Shown: positions 45,421 through 54,678 of the stretch, piece after piece
Numbering within the stretch: the stretch's first letter is position 1
Layout of the letters: each line of letters begins with the position of its first letter
Assembly: GCF_028553885.1 (NCBI RefSeq)
Contig: NZ_CP067169.1
Coordinates: 1,507,501 to 1,571,500 of the forward strand
Source: Paracoccus aestuarii
GTDB taxonomy: Bacteria > Pseudomonadota > Alphaproteobacteria > Rhodobacterales > Rhodobacteraceae
Direction of reading: 5' to 3'
Length of the DNA: 64,000 nt
Notes under the pieces: generated by a model
What the model saw: only the letters and a program-made list of their open reading frames with translations
Databases searched by the model: none
What the model was told of the DNA's origin: nothing
Translations under genes and position numbers: made by a program

Positions 45421-46617
45421 ATGCCGGAACTGCAAAGGACCCCCGAACGCTTCTCGACCGCCGAATACGAGGAGCGCCTGCGAAAGACCCGCGCCAGCAT
45501 GGAAAAGCTGGGGCTGGATCTGCTGATCGTCAGCGATCCGTCCAACATGGCCTGGCTGACCGGCTATGACGGCTGGTCCTTCTATGTGCATCAATGCGTG
45601 ATCGTGGGCCCGACGGGGGCGCCGATCTGGTTCGGGCGCGGCCAGGACGCCCAGGGCGCGCTGCGCACCGTCTGGATGAGCGACGATCACATCATCGGCT
45701 ATCCCGACCATTACGTGCAGTCGGTGGAACGCCATCCGATGGATTACCTGTGGGCGCAGCTGGCCGACAAGGGCTGGCATCGCGGCTTCATCGGGGTCGA
45801 GATGGACAATTACTGGTACACGGCCCGCGCGCATCAGCGCCTGTGCGACGGCCTGCCCGAGGCGCAGATCCTGGACGCCACGGGCCTGGTGAACTGGCAG
45901 CGCGCCATCAAGACCCCCAAGGAGCTGCAATACATGCGCAAGGCCGCGCGCATCGTCGAACGCATGCATCGCCGCATCGCCGACAAGATCGAGGTCGGCA
46001 TGCGCAAATGCGATCTGGTGGCCGAGATCTATGACAGCGGGCTGCGCTATGACGAATGGTCGGGCCATGGCGGCGATTATCCCGCCATCGTGCCGCTGCT
46101 GCCCTCGGGGCCCGATGCCGCGGCCCCGCACCTGACCTGGGACGACCAGCCGATGAAGCCCGACGAGGGCACCTTCTTCGAGATCGCCGGCTGTTACCAG
46201 CGATACCATGTGCCGCTGTCGCGCACGATCTTTCTGGGCAAGCCCCCGCAGGAGATGCTGGAGGCCGAGAAGGCCGTGCTGGAGGGGATGGAGGCGGGCC
46301 TGGGCACCGCCCGCGCGGGCAATACCTGCGAGGATATCGCCAATGCCTTCTTCACGGTCCTGGACCGATACGGCATCGTCAAGGACAACCGCACCGGCTA
46401 TCCGATCGGGCTGTCCTATCCGCCCGATTGGGGCGAACGCACCATGTCGCTGCGCCGGGGCGACCGGACCGAGCTGAAGCCGGGCATGACCTTCCATTTC
46501 ATGACGGGCCTCTGGATGGAGGGCTGGGGCTACGAGACCACGGAATCCCTGGTCATCACCGATGCCGAGCCGGAGCTGTTCTGTTCCATCCCCCGCCGCA
46601 TGCTGGTGAAGTCATGA
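45421..46617 (+). CDS. doeA: DoeA, ectoine hydrolase (M24 fold)
   Basis: The 398-residue protein has an N-terminal creatinase-like domain (SDPSNMAWLTGYDGWSFYVH) and the pita-bread M24 domain (KAARIVERMHRRIADKI, SGHGGDYPA, FEIAGCYQRYHVPLSR). Some canonical metal-binding residues of aminopeptidases are replaced, as in creatinases. DoeA (EutD) opens the ectoine ring to give N-acetyl-diaminobutyrate. Start ATG at 45421; ATGA overlap with doeB. Confidence 0.9.
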   Translation: MPELQRTPERFSTAEYEERLRKTRASMEKLGLDLLIVSDPSNMAWLTGYDGWSFYVHQCVIVGPTGAPIWFGRGQDAQGALRTVWMSDDHIIGYPDHYVQSVERHPMDYLWAQLADKGWHRGFIGVEMDNYWYTARAHQRLCDGLPEAQILDATGLVNWQRAIKTPKELQYMRKAARIVERMHRRIADKIEVGMRKCDLVAEIYDSGLRYDEWSGHGGDYPAIVPLLPSGPDAAAPHLTWDDQPMKPDEGTFFEIAGCYQRYHVPLSRTIFLGKPPQEMLEAEKAVLEGMEAGLGTARAGNTCEDIANAFFTVLDRYGIVKDNRTGYPIGLSYPPDWGERTMSLRRGDRTELKPGMTFHFMTGLWMEGWGYETTESLVITDAEPELFCSIPRRMLVKS

Positions 46618-47600
46618 CCCCGATCCGCCCGACCATCCCGCTGGACGCGCCCGGCAAGCATCACGGGTTCCTGCGCCTGCCCCATTCGCGCAATGACAGC
46701 GCATGGGGCAGCGTGATGATCCCCATCACCGTGATCCGCGGGGCCGAGGGGCCGACCGCCCTGCTGACCGGCGGCAATCACGGCGACGAATACGAGGGCC
46801 CCGTCGCCCTGCAGCAGCTGGCATGGGAGCTGGAGCCCGGCGACGTGACCGGGCGGGTCATCATCCTGCCCTTCATGAACGCCCCCGCGATCCGGGCGGG
46901 AACGCGGGTCAGCCCGGTGGACGGGGTCAACATGAACCGGTGTTTTCCCGGCCGCGCCGATGGCAGCGTGACGCAGAAGATCGCCCATTACATCGACAGC
47001 GAGTTGGTCCCCTTGGCCGATATCGTGCTGGATTACCATTCGGGCGGCAAGACGCTGGATTTCCTGCCCTACGCGGCGGCGCATTACCTGGATGACGCCG
47101 ATCAGCAGGCGGCCTGCACCGCGGCGATGCGGGCCTTCGGCGCGCCATGGTCGATGATGATGCGCGAGATCGACGCGGTCGGCATGTTCGACACTGCGGT
47201 CGAGGGTCGCGGCAAGACCTTCGTGACGACCGAGCTTGGGGGCGGGGGGACGGTGACCGCGGTCTCGGCCCGGATCGCGCATCGCGGGGCGCTGAACCTG
47301 CTGCGCCATGCGGGCATCCTGGCCGGGTCGGTCGAGGGGGCGGATGACAGCCGGATGCTGTCCATGCCGGATGACGACTGTTTCCATTTCGCGACCGGCG
47401 ACGGGATGATCCAGCCCTTGGCCGATCTGGGCGACATGGTGGCCGAGGGTCAGCCCCTGGCCCGCATCTGGCCCGTGGACCGGACCGGGGTCGCCCCGGT
47501 CACGGTCACCGCGCAGCGCGGCGGTCTGGTCGCGGCGCGGCATTTTCCGGGATTGGTCCAGACCGGCGACTGCCTTGCGGTGATCGCCGATCCGGGCTGA
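46614..47600 (+). CDS. doeB: DoeB, N-acetyl-diaminobutyrate deacetylase
   Basis: The 328-residue protein is of the AstE/AspA (M14-like) family with zinc ligands in GGNHGDEYEGP and LDYHSGGK, and the MNRCFPGR segment. DoeB (EutE) removes the acetyl group from N-acetyl-diaminobutyrate, giving the substrate of DoeD. Its start overlaps the doeA stop. It ends 4 bases before the convergent PRC-barrel gene. Confidence 0.9.
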   Translation: MTPIRPTIPLDAPGKHHGFLRLPHSRNDSAWGSVMIPITVIRGAEGPTALLTGGNHGDEYEGPVALQQLAWELEPGDVTGRVIILPFMNAPAIRAGTRVSPVDGVNMNRCFPGRADGSVTQKIAHYIDSELVPLADIVLDYHSGGKTLDFLPYAAAHYLDDADQQAACTAAMRAFGAPWSMMMREIDAVGMFDTAVEGRGKTFVTTELGGGGTVTAVSARIAHRGALNLLRHAGILAGSVEGADDSRMLSMPDDDCFHFATGDGMIQPLADLGDMVAEGQPLARIWPVDRTGVAPVTVTAQRGGLVAARHFPGLVQTGDCLAVIADPG

Positions 47601-47604
47601 ACCG

Positions 47605-48009
47605 TCAGTCGTCCCAGCCTTCGAAGCCGGCCACGTCGGCTTCGGCCGACAGGGTCAGGCGGTCGTCGGTCATCGACAGGTATTCCAGCGGCACGACCCG
47701 GTCGCCGTCACCATAGACGCTGTCATCGTCGAAATCGACGACCAGCGCGCCGGGCGTCTCGGCCGAGGTGCCCAGCACCTTTTCGACTTCGCCGATCTTG
47801 GTGCCTTCGGCGTCATAGACGTCCATGTCGTCGACATCGTCGGCGGTGGCGTTCAGCTGGGTCACCATCACGGAATCGTCGATCTCCTGCCAATCGGCCA
47901 TGGCCTCGGCACCGGCGACCTGTCCGGCATCGGGGGTGCCGGCATCCTGGGCCAGCGCGGCGGTGCCCATCGACAGGGCGGCGGCAAGAGCGATCATCGA
48001 GGTCTTCAC
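47605..48009 (-). CDS. Secreted PRC-barrel domain protein
   Basis: The 134-residue precursor has a Sec signal (KTSMIALAAALSMGTAALAQ) and a C-terminal PRC-barrel (DVYDAEGTKIGEVEKVL, ALVVDFDDDSVYGDGDRVVPLEYL). It is very acidic after cleavage. The GTG start at 48009 follows AAGGAGA; an upstream in-frame ATG at 48048 would place 13 residues before the signal. The periplasmic role is unknown. Confidence 0.8.
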   Translation of the reverse strand: MKTSMIALAAALSMGTAALAQDAGTPDAGQVAGAEAMADWQEIDDSVMVTQLNATADDVDDMDVYDAEGTKIGEVEKVLGTSAETPGALVVDFDDDSVYGDGDRVVPLEYLSMTDDRLTLSAEADVAGFEGWDD

Positions 48010-48078
48010 GGCGTTCTCCTTCAGATTGCCTGGGCAAGGGCAACACATGGGTGGCCGGGTCGTTCCTGCGGGCGGCGA

Positions 48079-48729
48079 CTAACCTTTGCGGGGCGGCGCC
48101 ATCCCGCCAATCCGGTCGATCAGCGCGGCCAGGCCCGCGGGGTCCGACAGGAAGGGCGCGTGATCCCAAGGCCGGGCATGGACCCGGTCGACCCCCGCCC
48201 GGATGATCATCGCGCGCTGCAGCGCCGGGGGGATGGCCCGGTCGCGGCGGCACAGGATGTAGTGCCGCGCGGTCGCCGCCCGCGCCGGGCCGGGCAGGGG
48301 CGCGCGCATCGGGCCCAAGGGCTGGGGCCGCAGCAGCGCGGGGTCGGTGCCCATCATCCGCCGCGCCGCATCCGGCGGCAGGACCAGCCGCCCCTGCGCG
48401 TCGCGCGGCCAGGCCCGCGTCGGGGCGGGCAGAAGCCGGTCCAGCGCGGCCAGGCTGTCGCCCGGCAGCGGCAGATAGCTGCACAGATGGATCAGCAGGC
48501 GCGGCGCATGCCGCTGCGCCAGCGCCTCGGCCAGGATGCCGCCCATGGAATGGCCCAGCACCACCGGTGCGTCGGGCAGCGCGTCGATGCAGTCCCGCAG
48601 CGTCGTCTCCGCCCCGCCCGGCAGGTCGGGGCAGACCGGCGCCCAGCCCCGCGCCCGCAGCGCGGCGGCCAGCCCGGCCCAGCACCGGCCGTCATGCCAT
48701 GCGCCGTGGATCAGCAGGATGCGCGTCAT
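48079..48729 (-). CDS. Alpha/beta-fold hydrolase
   Basis: The 216-residue protein has the alpha/beta hydrolase signature: oxyanion HGAW (residues 8-11), nucleophile elbow GHSMGG and the catalytic histidine region DHAPFLSDP near the end. The start at 48729 (TRILLIHGAW) was chosen over an upstream ATG at 48765. The substrate is unknown. It is divergent from the LysR gene. Confidence 0.8.
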   Translation of the reverse strand: MTRILLIHGAWHDGRCWAGLAAALRARGWAPVCPDLPGGAETTLRDCIDALPDAPVVLGHSMGGILAEALAQRHAPRLLIHLCSYLPLPGDSLAALDRLLPAPTRAWPRDAQGRLVLPPDAARRMMGTDPALLRPQPLGPMRAPLPGPARAATARHYILCRRDRAIPPALQRAMIIRAGVDRVHARPWDHAPFLSDPAGLAALIDRIGGMAPPRKG

Positions 48730-48791
48730 TGCCCCAGACTTGCAGCCACCCGCGCCCCGGTGCAACCTGCGATCCCACAGGGGGGCGCGCG

Positions 48792-49673
48792 ATGATCGAC
48801 AAGCTGGAGATGTTCCTGGCCGTCGCCAAGGAGGGCCATTTCGGCCGCGCCGCCGCGTCCCTGGGCATCACCCAGCCCAGCCTCTCCGCCGGGATCAAGC
48901 AGCTGGAGGAAACCCTGGGCGTCCTGCTGATCTTTCGCGGATCGCGCTATGGCGGCCTGACGCCCGAGGGGCAGGCGGCGCTGGTCTGGGCGCGGCGCAT
49001 CGTGGGCGATGCCCGCCAGCTGCGCGACGAGATGCGCGCCACGCGCCACGGCCTGTCGGGGCGGCTGCGCATCGCGGTCGTGCCCACGGCGCTGACCTGG
49101 GCCGCGCGGCTGGCGGCGCGCTATGGGGCGGCGCATCCGAATGTGGGGCTGACGATCCTGTCGCGCAGCTCGGCCGAGATCCTGCAGATGATCGAGGATC
49201 TGGCCGTGGATGCCGGGATTTCCTATCTGGACAACGAACCTCTGGGCCGGGTCAGCGCGGTGCCGCTTTATGACGAACGGTACTGTCTGGTCGCGCCCCG
49301 CGATCACCCGCTGGCCGGGGGCGCGGGGATCGGCTGGCAGGCGCTGGACGGCCAGCGGCTGTGCCTGCTGACCCCCGACATGCAGAACCGCCGCATCATC
49401 GACCGCCGCCTGGCTGAGGCCGGGGTGACGCCACTGGCCACGGTGGAATCCAATTCGACGGTGGTGCTGGTCTCGCAGGTGCTGGCCGGGGGCTGGCTGA
49501 CCATCCTGCCGCGCGACATCGCGGGGTTTCTGGCGCAGGGCAAGCCCTTGACGCTGGTGCCGCTGCAGGATGCGGGCGCGGGCCATGCGGTGGGCCTGAT
49601 CGCGCCGTGGCGCGAGCCGCATACCCCCGTGCTGGAGGCCCTGCTGACCGAGGCGCGGCGCATGGTTCGATAG
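48792..49673 (+). CDS. LysR-type regulator, likely of the formate dehydrogenase operon
   Basis: The 293-residue protein has the LysR HTH (MFLAVAKEGHFGRAAASLGITQPSLSAGIKQLEETLGV) and a substrate-binding domain resembling CbbR/OxyR-type. It lies directly upstream and in the same direction as fdsG, and its stop codon overlaps a large dyad that extends into the fds leader. It probably activates fds expression in response to formate or a metabolite (inference). Confidence 0.82.
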   Translation: MIDKLEMFLAVAKEGHFGRAAASLGITQPSLSAGIKQLEETLGVLLIFRGSRYGGLTPEGQAALVWARRIVGDARQLRDEMRATRHGLSGRLRIAVVPTALTWAARLAARYGAAHPNVGLTILSRSSAEILQMIEDLAVDAGISYLDNEPLGRVSAVPLYDERYCLVAPRDHPLAGGAGIGWQALDGQRLCLLTPDMQNRRIIDRRLAEAGVTPLATVESNSTVVLVSQVLAGGWLTILPRDIAGFLAQGKPLTLVPLQDAGAGHAVGLIAPWREPHTPVLEALLTEARRMVR

Positions 49674-49704
49674 GCTGGGCCTATCGTCCGACGGAAGAAC
49701 GATA
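49668..49704. promoter_or_regulatory. LysR-type binding region upstream of fdsG: overlapping dyads
   Basis: CGATAGGC-N3-GCCTATCG (49668-49686) overlaps TATCGT-N11-ACGATA (49682-49704). The second is a textbook T-N11-A LysR box with perfect 6-base arms. It lies 53 bases before the fdsG ATG and includes the end of the regulator gene. Confidence 0.6.
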
Positions 49705-49757
49705 TTGATTTGGCGTGTAATGACGCGTTGACTGGGTCGACATTAAAAGGACCAGCC

Positions 49758-50231
49758 ATGCGTGACGCCGCGCCAGCCAGCGATATCGACCCCCGGGACA
49801 TCCGCGACCTCGTGACCCCCTTGGCGGGGCTGGAGGGGCCGCTGCTGCCGATGCTGCACGCGATCCAGGAGGAATGGGGCCATGTGCCCGCCGCCGCCGT
49901 GCCGGTCCTGGCCGATATCCTGAACCTGGGCCGGGCCGAGGTGCTGGGCGTCATCAGCTTCTATCACGATTTCCGCGACCATCCGGCGGGCCGGCAGGTG
50001 CTGAAGATCTGTCGTGCCGAGGCCTGTCAGGCGATGGGCGGGGCAGGCATGGCCGCCGAGACCTTGGTGCGGTTGGGCGTCGATTGGCACGGCACCACGC
50101 CTGATGGCGCGGTGACGGTCGAGCCGGTCTATTGCCTGGGCCTCTGCGCCTGCGCGCCGGCGGCGATGATCGGCGACCGGGTGATCGGCCGCGTCACGCC
50201 CGAGCGGCTGGTGCGGGAGCTGGGCGCATGA
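49758..50231 (+). CDS. fdsG: NAD-dependent formate dehydrogenase gamma subunit
   Basis: The 157-residue protein is a NuoE-like thioredoxin-fold [2Fe-2S] subunit: CRAEACQAMGG and YCLGLCACAPAAM hold the four cysteines. FdsG transfers electrons from FdsB towards NAD. The start at 49758 follows AAAAGGA. The ATGA overlap couples it to fdsB. Confidence 0.92.
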   Translation: MRDAAPASDIDPRDIRDLVTPLAGLEGPLLPMLHAIQEEWGHVPAAAVPVLADILNLGRAEVLGVISFYHDFRDHPAGRQVLKICRAEACQAMGGAGMAAETLVRLGVDWHGTTPDGAVTVEPVYCLGLCACAPAAMIGDRVIGRVTPERLVRELGA

Positions 50232-51745
50232 AGGTCTGGGTGCCGATGGACAGCGCCGCCCGCGCGCTTGGCGCGGATGACGTGGCCAAGGCGGTGGCGC
50301 GCGAGGCCGCCGCGCGGGGCGTTGACGTGCAGTTGATCCGCAACGGATCGCGCGGGATGGTCTGGCTGGAACCCTTGGTCGAGATCGAGCGTGACGGGCA
50401 GAGGCTGGCCTATGGCCCGGTCGCGCCCGCCGATGTGGCGGCGCTGCTGGACGGGACGCTGGAGGGGCATGGCCCGGTCGAGGAGATTCCCTTCTTCGCC
50501 CGCCAGACGCGGCTGACATTCGCGCGCTGCGGGGTGATCGACCCGTTGGATCTGGACGATTATGCCGCCCATGGCGGGCTGGCGGGCCTGCACCGCGCCA
50601 TCGGCATGGACGGCGCTGAGATCGTGGCCGAGGTCACCGCCAGCGGCTTGCGCGGGCGCGGCGGGGCGGGCTTTCCGACCGGCATCAAGTGGCAGACCGT
50701 GGCGGGCGCGGTGGCGGATCAGAAATACATCGTCTGCAATGCCGATGAGGGCGACAGCGGCACCTTCGCCGACCGGATGATCATGGAGGGCGACCCCTTC
50801 ACCCTGATCGAGGGCATGGTGATCGCCGGTCTGGGCGTGGGCGCGACGCGCGGCTATGTCTATCTGCGCAGTGAATATCCCGACGCGATCCGCGTCATGA
50901 CCGAGGCCGTGCGCATCGCCCGGGCGCGCGGCCTGCTGGGGCCCGACGTGCTGGGATCGGGCCGGGCCTTCGACATGGAGATCCGCAAGGGCGCCGGCGC
51001 CTATGTCTGCGGCGAGGAGACCAGCCTCTTGAACAGCCTGGAGGGCAAGCGCGGCACGGTGCGCGCCAAGCCGCCGCTGCCCGCGCTGGAGGGGTTTCTG
51101 GGCAAGCCCACCGTCGTGAACAACGTGATCAGCCTGGCCACCGTGCCGGTGATCTTCGAGCGCAGCGCGCAATATTATGCCGATTTCGGGCTGGGCCGGT
51201 CGCGCGGCACCGTGACCTTGCAGATCGCAGGCAACGTGGCGCGGGGCGGTCTGTTCGAGACGGCGTTCGGTCTGCCCTTGGGCGAGGTCGTGAACGACAT
51301 CGCGGGCGGGACGGCCAGCGGGCGGCCGGTCAAGGCGGTGCAGGTGGGCGGGCCTCTGGGCGCCTATATGCCGGTGTCGAAATTCGACACAGCGATGGGA
51401 TATGAGGATTTCGACGCGGCGGGCGGGCTGATCGGCCATGCGGGGCTGGTGGTCTTTGACGACAGCGCCGACATGCTGACCATGGCGCGCTTTGCGATGG
51501 AGTTCTGCGCGGTGGAATCCTGTGGCAAATGCACGCCTTGCCGCATCGGCGCGGTGCGGGGGGTCGAGACCATCGACCGCATCGCCGCGGGTGACGCCGC
51601 CGCGATCCCGCTGCTGACCGATCTGTGCGAGACGATGCGCGACGGCTCGCTCTGCGCGCTTGGCGGCTTCACGCCCTATCCGGTCCTGTCGGCGCTGACC
51701 GGGTTCCCCGACGACTTCGCGACCCAGAGAGAGGCAGCGGAATGA
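50228..51745 (+). CDS. fdsB: NAD-dependent formate dehydrogenase beta subunit
   Basis: The 505-residue protein is NuoF-like. It has an N-terminal thioredoxin-like stretch, the NADH/FMN core (GRGGAGFPTGIKW, NADEGDSGTFADR, GAGAYVCGEETSLLNSLEG) and the [4Fe-4S] cysteines ESCGKCTPCRIG. It reduces NAD with formate electrons. The start overlaps fdsG and its stop overlaps fdsA. Confidence 0.94.
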   Translation: MKVWVPMDSAARALGADDVAKAVAREAAARGVDVQLIRNGSRGMVWLEPLVEIERDGQRLAYGPVAPADVAALLDGTLEGHGPVEEIPFFARQTRLTFARCGVIDPLDLDDYAAHGGLAGLHRAIGMDGAEIVAEVTASGLRGRGGAGFPTGIKWQTVAGAVADQKYIVCNADEGDSGTFADRMIMEGDPFTLIEGMVIAGLGVGATRGYVYLRSEYPDAIRVMTEAVRIARARGLLGPDVLGSGRAFDMEIRKGAGAYVCGEETSLLNSLEGKRGTVRAKPPLPALEGFLGKPTVVNNVISLATVPVIFERSAQYYADFGLGRSRGTVTLQIAGNVARGGLFETAFGLPLGEVVNDIAGGTASGRPVKAVQVGGPLGAYMPVSKFDTAMGYEDFDAAGGLIGHAGLVVFDDSADMLTMARFAMEFCAVESCGKCTPCRIGAVRGVETIDRIAAGDAAAIPLLTDLCETMRDGSLCALGGFTPYPVLSALTGFPDDFATQREAAE

Positions 51746-54675
51746 AGGATTTCATCATCCCCACCCATCGTCCCGATCAGGACATCTCGGATGATCGCGA
51801 CCTGGGCACGCCCGCCCGCGCAGGCGCGCCGGTCACCGTGACCGTGGACGGCGTCGCGGTGACGGTGCCCGAGGGGACGTCGGTGATGCGCGCCTCGATC
51901 CTGGCCGGGATCAGCGTGCCGAAGCTCTGCGCCAGCGACAATCTGGAGGCCTTCGGGTCCTGCCGCCTCTGCGTCGTCGAGATCGAGGGGCGGCGCGGCA
52001 CGCCCGCCAGCTGCACGACGCCGGTGGCCGAGGGCATGGTCGTGCGCACCCAGTCCGAGAAGGTGCGCCGCATCCGTCGCGGCGTGATGGAGCTGTATAT
52101 CAGCGACCATCCGCTGGACTGCCTGACCTGTTCGGCCAATGGCGATTGCGAATTGCAGGATGCGGCGGGGCAGGTGGGTCTGCGCGACATGCGCTATACC
52201 CCCGGCGCGAACCATTTCGACCCGAAGGGCATCGGCGCGCGGTCGCAATCCGAGGCCGCCCTGCGGTCGGGGCCGGGCAATCCGCAATTCATCCCCAAGG
52301 ACGACAGCAACCCCTATTTCACCTATGATCCCAGCAAATGCATCGTCTGTTCCCGCTGCGTGCGCGCCTGCGACGAGGTGCAGGGCACATTCGCCCTGAC
52401 CATCGAGGGGCGGGGCTTCGACAGCCGCGTGGCGGTCGCGGGCGAGAATTTCCTGGCCAGCGACTGCGTCAGCTGCGGCGCCTGCGTGCAGGCCTGCCCG
52501 ACCGCCACCCTGCAGGAGAAATCCGTGGCCGAGCTGGGCACGCCCACGCGGTCGGTCATCACCACCTGCGCTTATTGCGGGGTCGGGTGCAGCTTCAAGG
52601 CGGAGCTGAATGGCGATCAGCTGGTGCGCATGGTGCCGTGGAAGCATGGCAAGGCGAACCGCGGCCATAGCTGCGTCAAGGGGCGCTTCGCCTATGGCTA
52701 TGCCGCGCATCGCGACCGCATCCTGCGGCCCATGATCCGCGAGCGGATCGAGGATCCGTGGCGCGAGGTCGAATGGGACGAGGCGTTGGCCTTTGCCGCC
52801 GAGCGCATGCGCGCGATCCAGGCGCGGCATGGGCGGCGGTCCGTGGGGGTCATCACGTCGAGCCGCTGCACGAACGAGGAGACCTATCTGGTCCAGAAGC
52901 TGGCCCGCGCGGTCTTCGGCAACAACAACACCGATACCTGTGCGCGGGTCTGTCATTCGCCCACGGGTTACGGGCTGGGCAAGACCTTCGGCACATCCGC
53001 CGGGACGCAGGATTTCGACAGCGTCGAACAGACGGATGTGGTGCTGATCATCGGCGCCAACCCGACGGACGGGCATCCGGTCTTTGCCAGCCGGCTGAAG
53101 AAGCGCCTGCGGGCAGGGGCGCGGCTGATCGTCGTCGATCCGCGCCGCACCGATATCGTGCGGTCGGCCCATGTCGAGGCGGATCATCATCTGCCCTTGC
53201 GCCCCGGCACCAATGTCGCCGTCATCAGCGCGATGGCCCATGTGATCGTGACCGAGGGGCTGATGGATGAGGGTTTCATCCGCGACCGCTGCGACTGGAA
53301 CGAGTTCCTGCATTTCGCCGAATTCATCCGCGATCCCCGCCACGCCCCCGAGGCCACCGAGGCGCTGACCGGCGTGCCCGCCGCCGACCTGCGCGCCGCC
53401 GCGCGGCTGTTCGCGACGGGGGGCAATGGCGCGATTTATTACGGGCTGGGCGTGACCGAGCACAGCCAGGGATCGACCACCGTCATGGCCATCGCGAACC
53501 TGGCCATGCTGACCGGCAATATCGGACGGCCTGGCGTGGGGGTGAACCCGCTGCGTGGCCAGAACAACGTGCAGGGCGCCTGTGACATGGGGTCTTTTCC
53601 GCATGAATTGCCGGGATACCGGCATGTGAAGCTGCCCGATGTGCGCGCGATCTTCGAGAAGGCCTGGGGGGTCGAGATCGACCCCGAGCCGGGCCTGCGC
53701 ATCCCCAACATGCTGGATGCCGCCGTCGAGGGGACGTTCCGCGGGCTTTATTGCCAGGGCGAGGACATCCTGCAATCGGATCCCGACACCCAGCATGTCG
53801 CGGCGGCCTTGGCGGCGATGGATTGCGTCATCGTCCATGACCTGTTCCTGAACGAGACCGCGAATTACGCGCATGTCTTCCTGCCCGGCTCCAGCTTCCT
53901 GGAGAAGGACGGCACCTTCACCAATGCCGAACGCCGCATCAACCGGGTGCGCCGGGTGATGGCACCCCGCAACGGGTATGAGGATTGGCAGGTCACGCAG
54001 ATGCTGGCCAATGCCATGGGGGCGGGTTGGCATTACACCCACCCCTCACAGATCATGGCGGAGATCGCCGCGACCACGCCCAGCTTTGCCGGTGTGACCT
54101 ATGAGCGGCTGGAGGAGCTGGGTTCCGTACAATGGCCCTGCAACGAGGATGCGCCCGAGGGCACGCCCCTGATGCATGTGGACGGGTTCCAGGCGGGGCG
54201 CGGGCATTTCATGGTCACCGAATATGTCCCTACCGACGAGCGGACCGGGCCGCGCTTTCCGCTGCTGCTGACGACGGGGCGGATCCTGTCGCAGTATAAT
54301 GTCGGCGCGCAGACCCGGCGGACCGACAACACCGCCTGGCATCCCGAGGACCTGTTGGAGATGCACCCCCATGATGCCGAGAATCGTGGCATCGCCGAGG
54401 GTGACTGGGTGCGGCTGGCCAGCCGCTCGGGCGAGACGACGCTGCGGGTCGCGGTGACGGACCGCGTCTTGCCCGGGGTGGTCTATACGACCTTTCACCA
54501 TCCGGTGACGCAGGCTAACGTGGTGACGACCGATTTTTCGGATTGGGCGACGAACTGCCCCGAATACAAGGTCACCGCCGTGCAGGTCAGCCCCTCGAAT
54601 GGTCCGTCGGATTGGCAGGAACGTTACGGGATGCAGGCCGACATGTCACGGCGGGTCATGCCAGCCGCGGAGTAG
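51742..54675 (+). CDS. fdsA: Formate dehydrogenase alpha subunit (molybdenum catalytic subunit)
   Basis: The 977-residue protein has NuoG-like N-terminal clusters: [2Fe-2S] (CASDNLEAFGSCRLC), a His/Cys cluster (HPLDCLTCSANGDCELQ) and two [4Fe-4S] sites (CIVCSRCVRAC, CVSCGACVQAC). The Mo-bis-MGD domain starts at CAYCGVGC. The Mo-site cysteine is probably in CARVCHSPTGYG. This is the soluble, oxygen-tolerant FDS type known from Rhodobacter and Cupriavidus. The start at 51742 uses the ATGA overlap with fdsB. Confidence 0.95.
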   Translation: MKDFIIPTHRPDQDISDDRDLGTPARAGAPVTVTVDGVAVTVPEGTSVMRASILAGISVPKLCASDNLEAFGSCRLCVVEIEGRRGTPASCTTPVAEGMVVRTQSEKVRRIRRGVMELYISDHPLDCLTCSANGDCELQDAAGQVGLRDMRYTPGANHFDPKGIGARSQSEAALRSGPGNPQFIPKDDSNPYFTYDPSKCIVCSRCVRACDEVQGTFALTIEGRGFDSRVAVAGENFLASDCVSCGACVQACPTATLQEKSVAELGTPTRSVITTCAYCGVGCSFKAELNGDQLVRMVPWKHGKANRGHSCVKGRFAYGYAAHRDRILRPMIRERIEDPWREVEWDEALAFAAERMRAIQARHGRRSVGVITSSRCTNEETYLVQKLARAVFGNNNTDTCARVCHSPTGYGLGKTFGTSAGTQDFDSVEQTDVVLIIGANPTDGHPVFASRLKKRLRAGARLIVVDPRRTDIVRSAHVEADHHLPLRPGTNVAVISAMAHVIVTEGLMDEGFIRDRCDWNEFLHFAEFIRDPRHAPEATEALTGVPAADLRAAARLFATGGNGAIYYGLGVTEHSQGSTTVMAIANLAMLTGNIGRPGVGVNPLRGQNNVQGACDMGSFPHELPGYRHVKLPDVRAIFEKAWGVEIDPEPGLRIPNMLDAAVEGTFRGLYCQGEDILQSDPDTQHVAAALAAMDCVIVHDLFLNETANYAHVFLPGSSFLEKDGTFTNAERRINRVRRVMAPRNGYEDWQVTQMLANAMGAGWHYTHPSQIMAEIAATTPSFAGVTYERLEELGSVQWPCNEDAPEGTPLMHVDGFQAGRGHFMVTEYVPTDERTGPRFPLLLTTGRILSQYNVGAQTRRTDNTAWHPEDLLEMHPHDAENRGIAEGDWVRLASRSGETTLRVAVTDRVLPGVVYTTFHHPVTQANVVTTDFSDWATNCPEYKVTAVQVSPSNGPSDWQERYGMQADMSRRVMPAAE

Positions 54676-54678
54676 CCG

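Noticed and set aside
51676..54042. Long minus-strand open frame opposite fdsA
   Set aside because: Antisense shadow of a well-supported gene with many cluster-binding motifs.
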